Positions 21,062-28,037 of a stretch of 44,403 nucleotides of DNA are shown piece after piece. The stretch's first letter is position 1. Every line of letters starts with the position of its first letter. A program made the position numbers and the translations under genes. The notes under the pieces are model-generated. The model was given only the letters and a program-made list of their open reading frames with translations, was not told the origin of the DNA and searched no databases. This DNA comes from a virus. Where the stretch lies: the IMG/VR virus record IMGVR_UViG_3300035112_000036, positions 1-44,403 of that record; one strand, 5' to 3'.

Positions 21062-21096
21062 GGCCTAATCATAGACCGCCACTTCGGGCGCCGCAA
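21062..21096 (-). promoter_or_regulatory. Leaderless promoter TTGCGG-17-TATGAT
   Basis: On the minus strand -35 TTGCGG (21096-21091), 17 nt, -10 TATGAT (21073-21068), 6 nt, ATG. A CTGTATA...GTACAG imperfect inverted repeat (21097-21116) directly upstream is a possible operator. Confidence 0.7.
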
Positions 21097-21156
21097 CTGT
21101 ATAAAAAATCGTACAGGTTGACCCCGGGGGGCGGGACGGCGGAGAATTCTGCTCCA

Positions 21157-21195
21157 GAAAAAAGGAAGGGCCGCCGGACGAGACCCGGGCGGCCC
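21157..21195 (-). terminator. Intrinsic terminator of the 21.6-kb leftward operon
   Basis: GGGCCGCC and GGCGGCCC (21168-21175, 21188-21195) form an 8-bp GC stem, followed on the minus strand by TTCCTTTTTTC. It stops transcription from 21627 before the next leftward promoter. Confidence 0.8.
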
Positions 21196-21292
21196 AGAAT
21201 GGACGGTAAGCCGAGGTCATGATAACGAAAGCTCTCCCCGGGTGCAACCCCCATCAGAGCTACGGCAGGACGAACCGGCGAGCGGCGGCCGG

Positions 21293-21445
21293 TCACGAGT
21301 CGTCGGTGCGCGAAATCCAGGCAACGAGCCGGTAGTCGATCCGGCGGTCACCCCCGCGTCCTGGTCCGCGCCGTAGGTCACCGACATAAGGCACTGGCGG
21401 CTCTTGAGGGTCTACGGCGGGGAGAGGGGTGTGCCCGCTCCTCAC
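21293..21445 (-). CDS. 50-aa microprotein
   Basis: GTG at 21445 overlaps the stop of the upstream gene (GTGA); TGA at 21293. Seen: a Pro/Gly/Arg-rich start (PAVDPQEPPVPYVGDLRRG) and a C-terminus DRRIDYRLVAWISRTDDS. The terminator lies about 100 bp downstream. Function unknown. Confidence 0.6.
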   Translation of the reverse strand: MRSGHTPLPAVDPQEPPVPYVGDLRRGPGRGGDRRIDYRLVAWISRTDDS

Positions 21446-21627
21446 CTTCCCTTCGGTCGGAACCCCTTCAGCGTCTCCGCCAGCCGCGCGCGGGCGCCGA
21501 GCTTCCCGCCGGCCTGAGCGGCCTGGTCGAGCTTCGCCTGGGGGATGGTCTCGCTCTCAGGGACGCCGAGCTGCCGGTGGAGCGCGCCCTTGTTCTTCGT
21601 GGCGCCTGCGATCCAGTTCTTCGCCAT
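21442..21627 (-). CDS. Hypothetical 61-aa basic protein
   Basis: ATG at 21627 with AGGAGG at 8 nt and a TACAAT box about 23 nt upstream. Seen: KNWIAGATKNKGALHRQLGV and PESETIPQAKLDQAAQAGGK, then a basic tail. Known: the string 'A.KN.G...R.LGV..G..IP..KL..A' resembles small phage and plasmid proteins of unknown function. First gene of a two-gene leftward unit. Confidence 0.7.
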   Translation of the reverse strand: MAKNWIAGATKNKGALHRQLGVPESETIPQAKLDQAAQAGGKLGARARLAETLKGFRPKGR

Positions 21628-21646
21628 GGTGGTGATCCTCCTGGGG

Positions 21647-21682
21647 TTGCATTGTACATCGTGGCGGTGCTACGATGGCGGC
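21647..21682 (+). promoter_or_regulatory. Divergent promoter pair; rightward leaderless TTGCAT-18-TACGAT
   Basis: Rightward: -35 TTGCAT (21647-21652), 18 nt, -10 TACGAT (21671-21676), GGCGGC, then ATG 21683. Leftward: a TACAAT (21656-21651 on the minus strand) lies over the rightward -35, so the two promoters would compete. The element TACGAT-GGCGGC-ATG is repeated exactly in front of the antisense gene at 41725. Confidence 0.7.
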
Positions 21683-21940
21683 ATGGAAGACATCACGATC
21701 GTCCTGGCGGAGAAACAGCCCCTCCCGGCCACCCAGGCCTATCAGGCCCGCGAGCGCATTATGGCAGAGGGCGCGACGGCCGAGCGAGCCCGCATCCGGC
21801 AGTTGGCGCTCGACGAGGGCCAGAGACACGAGGATCTGGCGGTCAAGGCGCAGAACGCCTTCGACGACCCGGAATACGAATGCGAGTGGCGAGCTTTCCG
21901 CGCTCTTCGTGAGCTCGCCGCCCTCCTGGAGGATCGCTGA
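21683..21940 (+). CDS. Hypothetical 85-aa helical protein, head of the rightward operon
   Basis: Leaderless ATG at 21683. Seen: MEDITIVLAEKQPLPATQAY, then long charged helices (RIRQLALDEGQRHEDLAVKA and ECEWRAFRALRELAALLEDR). It is coupled to the alpha-CTD-like gene by TGATG. Function unknown. Confidence 0.65.
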   Translation: MEDITIVLAEKQPLPATQAYQARERIMAEGATAERARIRQLALDEGQRHEDLAVKAQNAFDDPEYECEWRAFRALRELAALLEDR

Positions 21941-22413
21941 TGACCGAGCTGGACAAGATGATTTTGGAAACGGTCGACCTCCCCGAGGCCGCGCAGGAGG
22001 GGGTCGCCGCCGTCCTGCCCGCGGACGCGGCTCCCGGCGGAACCGTGCGGATTCAGGCGGAATTCCGCGATGGAACCCCCGTGGACCGCCTCGGGAGCAT
22101 GTCGCCCCGGGCGCGTTGGGCGCTGAAGCAGGCGAGCATCTTCACGCTGGAGGACGCGGCGTCCCGGCCGGACGAGGAGCTGCTGGCGATCCCCCACTTC
22201 GGGGAGAGCAGCCTCGTGCGCCTGCGCGCCTGGCAGGCCAACCCGGCGGACCTTCCCCCGCCGGCGGGCCGATTCCTCTCCGAGACGCGCGAGGATCGGA
22301 TCTACACGGTCTACGCGGCTCTCCGTGGCGCAGGGCACCCACCCCAGCGGGCGAGCGAGCTTGCGGTGGCCGAGGTGGACGAGCTGGCAGCGCGGCTGCG
22401 AGGTGGGGCGTGA
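21940..22413 (+). CDS. RNA polymerase alpha-CTD-like / helix-hairpin-helix protein
   Basis: 157 aa. Seen: a short acidic N-terminus, then SMSPRARWALKQASIFTLED, AASRPDEELLAIPHFGESSL and VRLRAW (about 53-102). Known: in the bacterial alpha C-terminal domain, 'S.RA.N.L....I.T..DL....E.EL...P.FG..SL.EI+' carries the DNA- and activator-binding HhH motif. The C-terminal part (RIYTVYAALRGAGHPPQRAS) is helical. Inferred: it may bind host polymerase sites or DNA to redirect transcription. A plain DNA-binding HhH role is the alternative. It opens the rightward operon, which would suit a regulator. Confidence 0.7.
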   Translation: MTELDKMILETVDLPEAAQEGVAAVLPADAAPGGTVRIQAEFRDGTPVDRLGSMSPRARWALKQASIFTLEDAASRPDEELLAIPHFGESSLVRLRAWQANPADLPPPAGRFLSETREDRIYTVYAALRGAGHPPQRASELAVAEVDELAARLRGGA

Positions 22414-22646
22414 GCGCGTCCGTCGTCTACCAGCCCGTGAAGACGCGGCGAGCCGTGAAGGGCAGCGGCTCAACGGCTTGGGAGAAAACGCGACGGATCT
22501 TCGGCGCTCATCCCCTCCTGGACGAGTCCTCCGTTCCCATGCTCCGGGCGCTCGCGATCGGAGACGAGTTCCTGGCGGCCTACTGGACCGATCTCGCCGA
22601 CCTGGTTGAGAAGCACGGCGCGATCGAGCTGGACGCGGAGTTCTGA
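22410..22646 (+). CDS. Hypothetical 78-aa protein
   Basis: GTG at 22410 overlaps the upstream stop (GTGA). Seen: a basic start (VKTRRAVKGSGSTAWEKTRR) and helices with SSVPMLRALAIGDEFLAAYW. Function unknown. Confidence 0.65.
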   Translation: MSASVVYQPVKTRRAVKGSGSTAWEKTRRIFGAHPLLDESSVPMLRALAIGDEFLAAYWTDLADLVEKHGAIELDAEF

Positions 22647-22966
22647 TGCGCGGCCGTGCCCCCTTCGAGGTCCGCCCCGGCGAGAAGCCCCCGCCGTCGA
22701 GCGACCCGCTGGCGCTGCTCAACTACGCGCTGGCGCACGGGCCGGAGGTCCAAATCATCAACTTTGCCGGGAGCGTGCTCGACGCCGGGGAGGCGATCGG
22801 CACCCTGCTCGTCGAAGCGCCCGAGGAGGTGTGCGCCAACCTTAACGGGCCCCCCGGCGAGCAGCACGCCTACATCCTCCTCGTCATCGACCGGCAGGCG
22901 GTCGACGCGATGGACGAGCCGCCGCTGCTGGTGCTGCCGCCCCTCGGGCTGGTGAGGCCGTCATGA
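22646..22966 (+). CDS. Hypothetical 106-aa protein
   Basis: ATG at 22646 overlaps the upstream stop (TGATG). Seen: PLALLNYALAHGPEVQIINF, SVLDAGEAIGTLLVEAPEEV and a beta-rich end (AYILLVIDRQAVDAM). A small alpha/beta protein. Function unknown. Confidence 0.65.
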   Translation: MRGRAPFEVRPGEKPPPSSDPLALLNYALAHGPEVQIINFAGSVLDAGEAIGTLLVEAPEEVCANLNGPPGEQHAYILLVIDRQAVDAMDEPPLLVLPPLGLVRPS

Positions 22967-23295
22967 AGATTTACGCCCAACGGATCTACCGCGAGGTCCA
23001 CCTCCTCGTCACCGAGACGACACCCGACCACCGGGTGGACCACGGGCGGTTCAGGGCCGCGCCGCCGGTCCGATTCGAGGAGAGAGAGCCGGCTGGTTTC
23101 CGGTCAGAGCCCACCGTTCGGATCGACGTCGAGGAAGCACAACACCTTTTGGATCAGCTTTGGGAAATGGGGCTCCGGCCATCCGCCGGCGTGTCCAGCA
23201 CCGGCCAGGATGCCGCCCAGAAGGAACATATCTCCGACTTGCGCGAGATCGTCCGCGCCTTTATCGCTCCCCGGCTCATCGTGGAGGAGCCCTGA
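22963..23295 (+). CDS. Conserved phage hypothetical (IDVEEAQHLLDQLWEMGLRP)
   Basis: 110 aa, ATG at 22963 overlapping the upstream stop. Seen: a beta-rich N-terminus (MKIYAQRIYREVHLLVTETT), then IDVEEAQHLLDQLWEMGLRP and GQDAAQKEHISDLREIVRAF. Known: the second half, with 'EAQ.L.D.LW..GLRP..G......A.Q.HL.D+R', recurs in many tailed phages as a short early or late-early protein of unknown function. Confidence 0.75.
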   Translation: MKIYAQRIYREVHLLVTETTPDHRVDHGRFRAAPPVRFEEREPAGFRSEPTVRIDVEEAQHLLDQLWEMGLRPSAGVSSTGQDAAQKEHISDLREIVRAFIAPRLIVEEP

Positions 23296-23537
23296 TGCCC
23301 TGGGTAGGCTATCGAGGCGTCGCCCGCAACGACAGCGGCAACCCGATCAAGGCCTCGGGGGCGGCGTCGATCGTCTCGGACGAGGCGAAGGGGCTCCGCC
23401 GGCGCGCGGCCGGGCTCAAGATCAAGGCCTCGAAGGTGAAGAGCCGCGAGGATCTCCGCGCCGAGTACCTACGGGCCGCGCAAGCCCTGGAAGACGCGGC
23501 GGCGCTACTGGACCAGCGAGTTTTCGTGGAGGGCTAG
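23295..23537 (+). CDS. Hypothetical 80-aa basic protein
   Basis: ATG at 23295 overlaps the upstream stop (TGATG). Seen: a Gly/Ala-rich start and a basic helical region (AAGLKIKASKVKSREDLRAE, then YLRAAQALEDAAALLDQ). Function unknown. Confidence 0.65.
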   Translation: MPWVGYRGVARNDSGNPIKASGAASIVSDEAKGLRRRAAGLKIKASKVKSREDLRAEYLRAAQALEDAAALLDQRVFVEG

Positions 23538-23540
23538 CCG

Positions 23541-23882
23541 ATGTTCGAGGTAGGAATCGCCGTAGCGGCCGCTGCCGGCGAGGCGCTAATCGCCCGCGAG
23601 AGAGCCCGCGCAGACCTGGCGAGGATCACGGCGGAACGAGAGCAAGAGGCCTGGGAAGACGAGCACCTGCTTCCCGCCATGCAGCCCGAGGAGCGCGCGC
23701 GCTTCCTGGCAGAGCGCCGCCGGCTGAAAGAACGGCGCGAGGACATCGCCAGAGCGGAGCGCCAGCACCGCGAGCTTCTCGCCGTCGAACGGGAGAAGGC
23801 TGCCTCCATTCGTGAGGCGGGGCGGCAGCGAAGCGACGGCTTCCTGCGCGGCCTGATCTGGGGCGAGATCCTCGGCCGCTGA
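23541..23882 (+). CDS. Hypothetical 113-aa charged helical protein
   Basis: ATG at 23541. Seen: an Ala-rich hydrophobic start (MFEVGIAVAAAAGEALIARE), then a long Arg/Glu-rich helix (RARFLAERRRLKERREDIAR) and a C-terminus FLRGLIWGEILGR. Possibly an N-terminally anchored coiled coil. It ends the first rightward operon. Confidence 0.65.
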   Translation: MFEVGIAVAAAAGEALIARERARADLARITAEREQEAWEDEHLLPAMQPEERARFLAERRRLKERREDIARAERQHRELLAVEREKAASIREAGRQRSDGFLRGLIWGEILGR

Positions 23883-23891
23883 TCCCGCCGC

Positions 23892-23927
23892 TTGACGCCT
23901 ACGCCAAATTGGCGCTACCCTCTTGGC
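23892..23927 (+). promoter_or_regulatory. Late promoter P1, TTGACG-18-TACCCT with palindromic spacer
   Basis: -35 TTGACG (23892-23897), 18 nt, -10 TACCCT (23916-23921), 6 nt, GTG start. The spacer holds CGCCAAATTGGCG (23902-23914), a 13-bp palindrome. The capsid promoter at 31750 shares TTGAC, the 18-nt spacing, CGCCAATTAGGC and TACCCTCT. Confidence 0.75.
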
Positions 23928-24446
23928 GTGTCCTCCAATTGGCACGTCTACCTGGAAGGGAAAGACGTCCGGCTCGTCCATGCGGCCGGAGACGACGAAG
24001 GACCGCTCTGGAGCGGGCTCGTCGAGATCTGGCGCGGGGCTCCCGGCGCCGACTCTCACCCCGAGCTGGAGCACGCCTTCCGGGCGATCGAGATCCGCGA
24101 GCCCCACCAGGACTTCATCCGCCACCGCTGGACCTGGGACATCCCCGACTATTGGGCAGACGCCCCCAACTTCGGCGAGCACCGCCGCTACCTGATCCTC
24201 CAGGCGACCGGCGGGGCGCTCAACTGGACGCTCGTCCTCCGCCTTCCTCCCAACACTCCGCGCTTCGTCTGGACGGCGATCTACCGCGGATTCAATGCAG
24301 AACGAAAGGAGACTCCCGTGAAAAACGCAGGGCCCGATCAGGTCGGCAAGACCCAGAGCATGAGCAAGGGCGAGGTTCCCCCGCCGAAGATGGACATCCC
24401 GGCAGCCGGTAAAGACGGCGCCGGTTCCGTGATCGCTTCCAAGTAA
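23928..24446 (+). CDS. Hypothetical Trp-rich protein, head of the packaging operon
   Basis: 172 aa from the leaderless GTG at 23928. Seen: SSNWHVYLEGKDVRLVHAAG, HRWTWDIPDYWADAPNFGEH and VLRLPPNTPRFVWTAIYRGF: a compact beta-rich domain of about 130 aa. Then a low-complexity tail of about 42 aa follows. An AAAGGAGA site precedes a GTG at 24318, in frame, so the tail may be made separately. Function unknown. Confidence 0.65.
   Translation: MSSNWHVYLEGKDVRLVHAAGDDEGPLWSGLVEIWRGAPGADSHPELEHAFRAIEIREPHQDFIRHRWTWDIPDYWADAPNFGEHRRYLILQATGGALNWTLVLRLPPNTPRFVWTAIYRGFNAERKETPVKNAGPDQVGKTQSMSKGEVPPPKMDIPAAGKDGAGSVIASK
24318..24446 (+). CDS. Possible 42-aa separate product from an internal start
   Basis: GTG at 24318 sits 5 nt after AAAGGAGA, in frame with the preceding reading frame. 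Seen: MKNAGPDQVGKTQSMSKGEV and PKMDIPAAGKDGAGSVIASK, a flexible, basic peptide. It could be a separate gene fused by loss of a stop codon, or just the tail of the longer protein. Confidence 0.45.
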   Translation: MKNAGPDQVGKTQSMSKGEVPPPKMDIPAAGKDGAGSVIASK

Positions 24447-24456
24447 GGAGCGCGCC

Positions 24457-25242
24457 ATGGCAGACTTCAGCGGTGTAGTAGGTGGCGCCGTCGCCAACGC
24501 CAACGCGCAAAAGCAAAAGCGGCCCGACGGCCAGTTTCAGCAAAACCTCCAGGGCGCGCGGGACGGCACCATTCAGGGCGCCAACGGGCGCACCCAGCAG
24601 CTCGGCGCGGCGGCCCAGCGGCGCCTCGGCGCTCAGGGACCGAACACGGCCGGCGGCGGGACGAATCCCACACCGCCCACCATGGACCCCGCCCAGAAGC
24701 CGCCCGCCTGGCAGGCCCTCCAGCAAGCCGGCATCGGCGGCCAGGGAAGCGCAGCGGCCAATCGAGCGGCTGCGGCCGGCCTCCAGCCGCAGGTGAAGCC
24801 TATGGCCCTCCCGGGCTTCATGCCGATGCCTGGCCGCATGGACACCGGGAACCTCATGATGGATGGCAACCCGATCAGCTTCCCCGGTGGACCGCCGACG
24901 GGCGGCCCCGCCACAACCGTAGACGTTCAGGGGCATGCGCCAACGTTCGGCTCCGGCGCCATGCAGGGCGTCGGCGACACGGTAGACCAGGCCCAGCAGC
25001 ACGGCGGTGCGCCTGGCGGTCCCCTCCCCGGCTTCACCGCGGCGCCGGGCACCATGGGCGCCACCGGCGACCCGCTCATGTCACTCCCCGGCCCCGCGGG
25101 CAAGTTCCCGCCGCGGCCCGGACTTCCGACGAAGCCTCTCCCTTTGCCGACGCCCGGCACGCCGCAGGTTCGGCCAGGGATCGGCGGTGGCGGTCTCAGC
25201 CCGACCGGCCCGCGCCCGCGGAACAACATGGCGAGCTACTGA
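24457..25242 (+). CDS. Gly/Pro/Gln-rich low-complexity protein
   Basis: 261 aa, ATG at 24457. Seen: almost wholly disordered sequence rich in Gly, Pro, Ala, Gln and Met (for example KPMALPGFMPMPGRMDTGNL, GGPATTVDVQGHAPTFGSGA). No domain was recognised. Being upstream of terminase and portal, it may be a virion-associated or packaging accessory. It overlaps the next gene by 1 bp. Confidence 0.65.
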   Translation: MADFSGVVGGAVANANAQKQKRPDGQFQQNLQGARDGTIQGANGRTQQLGAAAQRRLGAQGPNTAGGGTNPTPPTMDPAQKPPAWQALQQAGIGGQGSAAANRAAAAGLQPQVKPMALPGFMPMPGRMDTGNLMMDGNPISFPGGPPTGGPATTVDVQGHAPTFGSGAMQGVGDTVDQAQQHGGAPGGPLPGFTAAPGTMGATGDPLMSLPGPAGKFPPRPGLPTKPLPLPTPGTPQVRPGIGGGGLSPTGPRPRNNMASY

Positions 25243-25631
25243 TGCCGCGCGCGCGCAAGCCCAAGCCGCTCCCCGATTACCTGGAGGAGCTCATCTCGCT
25301 CCTGGAGGTGCAGGCGAAGCCCGACCACCTCGGGGCCATCCGGGAAGTTGAGGGGCGGCACGACATCCGGATCGAGCTGGCGGTAGCACTCGACGAGTAC
25401 GAGGAATTCGAGGAGCGCTATCGGAAGTGGCAGCAGCGCCTTGAGCTCGGGCTGCTCGACTCCGCAGCGAACAAGGCGCTCGACGGCCGGGGCTCGCCCA
25501 CGAATGCCCTGAAGGAGATGCGGGCGATCCGGGGCGGTCGCGGGGGGGGTGGCAGCCGCGACGACAACGGCCGGCTCGTCCTCGAAAAGCACCACGCCTC
25601 CCGCGTGGCGGCGCACCGGAGGGGCTGGTGA
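25242..25631 (+). CDS. Terminase small-subunit candidate
   Basis: 129 aa, ATG at 25242. Seen: a basic start (PRARKPKPLPDYLEELISLL), helices with GRHDIRIELAVALDEYEEFE and QRLELGLLDSAANKALDGRG, and a Gly/Arg-rich tail. Known: small terminases are short, basic, helical proteins coded just before the large subunit. Only position, size and composition support this call. Confidence 0.5.
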   Translation: MPRARKPKPLPDYLEELISLLEVQAKPDHLGAIREVEGRHDIRIELAVALDEYEEFEERYRKWQQRLELGLLDSAANKALDGRGSPTNALKEMRAIRGGRGGGGSRDDNGRLVLEKHHASRVAAHRRGW

Positions 25632-25726
25632 ATCGCACGAGCTGGACACGCGCCTGGTACGTCGGCCTCGGAGTGCTCTTCTCAGCCCTCGCCTCCGGCG
25701 CACTCGCGCACTTCCTCTCCCGGTAA
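25628..25726 (+). CDS. 32-aa single-span membrane microprotein
   Basis: GTG at 25628 overlaps the upstream stop (GTGA); TAA at 25724-25726. Seen: MNRTSWTRAWYVGLGVLFSA and LASGALAHFLSR: an Arg/Trp-containing N-terminus and one membrane helix. It is placed 6 bp before the large terminase. Function unknown. Confidence 0.55.
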   Translation: MNRTSWTRAWYVGLGVLFSALASGALAHFLSR

Positions 25727-25732
25727 GCGCCC

Positions 25733-27535
25733 ATGGACTTCCGCGAGCTCCCCGACCGCCCCGACCATCCGCGTTATGTTAAGCGGCTGCGGGACATCGA
25801 ATCCAACCTCCGCCAGCGGAAAGAGCGTTTGGTGGAGGAGGGGATGCTGATGGACCGGGCGACGGCGGAAGACGACTTCTGGTGGTTCTGCCGCCGGTTC
25901 ACCCCGTTCGAGACCTACGTCAACGAAGAGAAGGGGCACCCGCTTCTCGGTGAGCTGTGGATAGACCACCCGTTTCTTTTCTGGCTGTGCCGCCAGTTTC
26001 AAGAGCAGTACGTCGAGCCGCCGGACGGTTGGGTGTGGTTCGAGATCCACCGGAAAGGTTTTAAAACAACCCTCTTGCTCGACTCCTTCCTGTGGCTCCT
26101 CGCGCGTGACCCCACGGACACCATCGGCCTGTGGACCCACAAGGCGGAGGACATCGGCGCCGGCATGGGCCGTGGCCTGATTCACCAACTCCAGACGGAC
26201 AAGCTCCGCGACCACTGGCCGCAGTTCCGCAACCTCCGGGAAGGCCGGCAGCTCGGCTTTACCGTCGATCGTCCACCCGGGCCCCGTGATCAGTCGGTGA
26301 CCATCCTCTCGATTGCGACATCCACCGTCTCGCTTCACCCCAAGCGCTTCGCCCTGGACGACGTCGAGAGCGACAAGACCTACAACAACCCGGCGCTGAT
26401 CGCGACAGTTACCGCGAATATCTCGAAAATCGCCCTGATGCAGCACCCGGGCTCGACTTTCACGGTCTGCAATACCCCGTGGGACGAGAGCGGGCCGCTG
26501 ATGTCTCGGGCGCGCGACGCAGGTTTCGCGAAAGTCGTCTGCCAGCGAGCCATGGAGGGCGGCGACTTCGTTCCGTCCGGTACGCCGAACCTCCACACTA
26601 AGGCATTCTTTGAGCGAGTGCGGCGCGACACGAAGGACGATGCGCTTTACAGCCGGCAGATGGAATTCCGATTCGACAACGATCAGTCGGTGCAGTTTGA
26701 TCGTTCCTGGCTTGTCAACTACAGCGAGACGCCGGAGGCGATCGCGAAGGCGTCCCCATTTATCAACTTCATCGTGGACGGCGCGAAAGGAACGAAGCAC
26801 AGCGACTTCGCCGTGATCCGGGTCATTACCTGGACAGCGCACGACCGCTGGGCAAACCTGGACCTGATCCGCGAGCGCGTCGGCGTGTCGGCGATCATGC
26901 AGATCCTCCTCGGGCGAGACGAGGGGGACGCCACCTCGGGATGGATCGAGCGGTATTACTGCCCGCGCGGTGTTGGGCTCGCGGAAAAGTGGATGCGGAT
27001 CGACCCGAAGCTAACGATCTGGTTTGACGATCAAGGGAATACGGATTGGGTCGGGATCTTCAAGGAAATGATCCGTCTCCGTGGCGTGCGCTTCACCGGC
27101 AGCAAGATCCCCGACGTGAAGCCCTGGCCATCCGTCCACCGGAGCCGCGAGAGCACAAAGCTCTCGCTGATCGAGGACATGGACTCGCACTACCAGCAGG
27201 GGCACGCGGCGTACCCGGCGGCCGGCTTCGGGCACGGCTCGTTCAAAGGACTGCTCGGCGAGGACAAACGGGACACCCGGAAGCAATTCGAGGAGGACGA
27301 ATACCTCCGGAAACGCCTCGGGGACCTCCCCCCCCATGACGACATGCTCGACACCGAAGCCCAACTCGGTCTGAAGAAGATGCAGGAGGCCATGCGGCGG
27401 CCGAAGAAGGGCGTCGTCTACACGATCGGCGGGCATGAGATGGTCCGCCCTACCACGCGCAACCCCTGGGGCATCCCCGGAGGCGAGATTCCCCTGGAGA
27501 CGGGGTTGGAGGGGCGGACGTGGATGTCGATGTGA
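25733..27535 (+). CDS. terL: Terminase large subunit
   Basis: 600 aa. Seen: an ATPase domain with EIHRKGFKTTLLLDSFLW (Walker A-like, Lys of GFKTT) near residue 104, KRFALDDVESDKTYNNP (Walker B with adjacent acidic residues) and a coupling motif near FTVCNTPWDES. A nuclease domain follows with FINFIVDGAKGTKHSDFAVI (first catalytic Asp) and TIWFDDQGNTDW, then PPHDDMLDTEAQ. Known: the terminase motor translocates and cuts concatemers; the 'RK/RGxFKS/TT' deviant Walker A is common in podoviral enzymes. Role: packaging motor on the portal at 28034. Two genes lie between terL and portal: an antisense one (27538) and a Cys-rich one (27804). Confidence 0.93.
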   Translation: MDFRELPDRPDHPRYVKRLRDIESNLRQRKERLVEEGMLMDRATAEDDFWWFCRRFTPFETYVNEEKGHPLLGELWIDHPFLFWLCRQFQEQYVEPPDGWVWFEIHRKGFKTTLLLDSFLWLLARDPTDTIGLWTHKAEDIGAGMGRGLIHQLQTDKLRDHWPQFRNLREGRQLGFTVDRPPGPRDQSVTILSIATSTVSLHPKRFALDDVESDKTYNNPALIATVTANISKIALMQHPGSTFTVCNTPWDESGPLMSRARDAGFAKVVCQRAMEGGDFVPSGTPNLHTKAFFERVRRDTKDDALYSRQMEFRFDNDQSVQFDRSWLVNYSETPEAIAKASPFINFIVDGAKGTKHSDFAVIRVITWTAHDRWANLDLIRERVGVSAIMQILLGRDEGDATSGWIERYYCPRGVGLAEKWMRIDPKLTIWFDDQGNTDWVGIFKEMIRLRGVRFTGSKIPDVKPWPSVHRSRESTKLSLIEDMDSHYQQGHAAYPAAGFGHGSFKGLLGEDKRDTRKQFEEDEYLRKRLGDLPPHDDMLDTEAQLGLKKMQEAMRRPKKGVVYTIGGHEMVRPTTRNPWGIPGGEIPLETGLEGRTWMSM

Positions 27536-27537
27536 GT

Positions 27538-27774
27538 CTAACCCAGGAAGGCGATCTCGATCTCGCGCTGCCTGATCTGGTGAAGAAGGTCCGCCACGCG
27601 CCGCGCAGCTCGCGGCTGGCGTCTCGCCCGGATCTCCTCCTTGCGGATCTCCCCTTTGCACCACCTGATCTCCGATTCAAGGCGCTGGAGCGCCCGCATC
27701 TTCCTGCGGGCCTCCTCCTCTCCCGCGCACCACGCGGAGACGAAACGCTCCATGGAGTCGGTGAAGGTGCTCAT
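27538..27774 (-). CDS. Antisense gene 1: small coiled-coil protein between terL and portal
   Basis: 78 aa, ATG at 27774 with TATAAT exactly 6 nt upstream (leaderless). Seen: MSTFTDSMERFVSAWCAGEE and a basic/acidic coiled coil (LQRLESEIRWCKGEIRKEEI). Its stop is 2 bp from the terL stop. It is the only minus-strand gene in this part, so it looks like a moron or counter-transcript element. Function unknown. Confidence 0.75.
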   Translation of the reverse strand: MSTFTDSMERFVSAWCAGEEEARRKMRALQRLESEIRWCKGEIRKEEIRARRQPRAARRVADLLHQIRQREIEIAFLG

Positions 27775-27786
27775 GCCGCCATTATA
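27775..27786 (-). promoter_or_regulatory. Leaderless promoter, consensus -10 TATAAT
   Basis: TATAAT (27786-27781 on the minus strand), GGCGGC, ATG. A TTTCAC lies 17 nt upstream as possible -35. The TA..AT-GGCGGC-ATG layout is shared with 21683 and 41725. Confidence 0.7.
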
Positions 27787-27803
27787 ACACAGGGAGGGCT
27801 CTC

Positions 27804-28037
27804 GTGAAACTGCGCTACCGGCTCTTGCCCCGAACGCGGATGTTCATCGCGCACAGGCTGGCCGCGCTGCTCAATTTCCTCCGCCGGCGCCGAGAGGAAC
27901 GGTGCCGGGCCTGCCGGGAGGCCGCGTCGCGCTGCGATTGCACCGGCGGCCCGCTGGTTGGCGACCCGGAATGCACCTGTTACGAGCCCGCCTACGGACA
28001 CCAGCCGGGTTGCGCCTACTACGGACGCCGAGCATGA
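27804..28037 (+). CDS. Small basic Cys-rich protein
   Basis: 77 aa, GTG at 27804 with AGGGAGGG upstream. Seen: a basic N-terminus (MKLRYRLLPRTRMFIAHRLA), then CRACREAASRCDCTGG and CTCYEPAYGHQPGCAYYG (seven Cys, one His). It could bind two zinc ions. It overlaps the portal start (ATGA). No family is recognised. Confidence 0.65.
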   Translation: MKLRYRLLPRTRMFIAHRLAALLNFLRRRREERCRACREAASRCDCTGGPLVGDPECTCYEPAYGHQPGCAYYGRRA

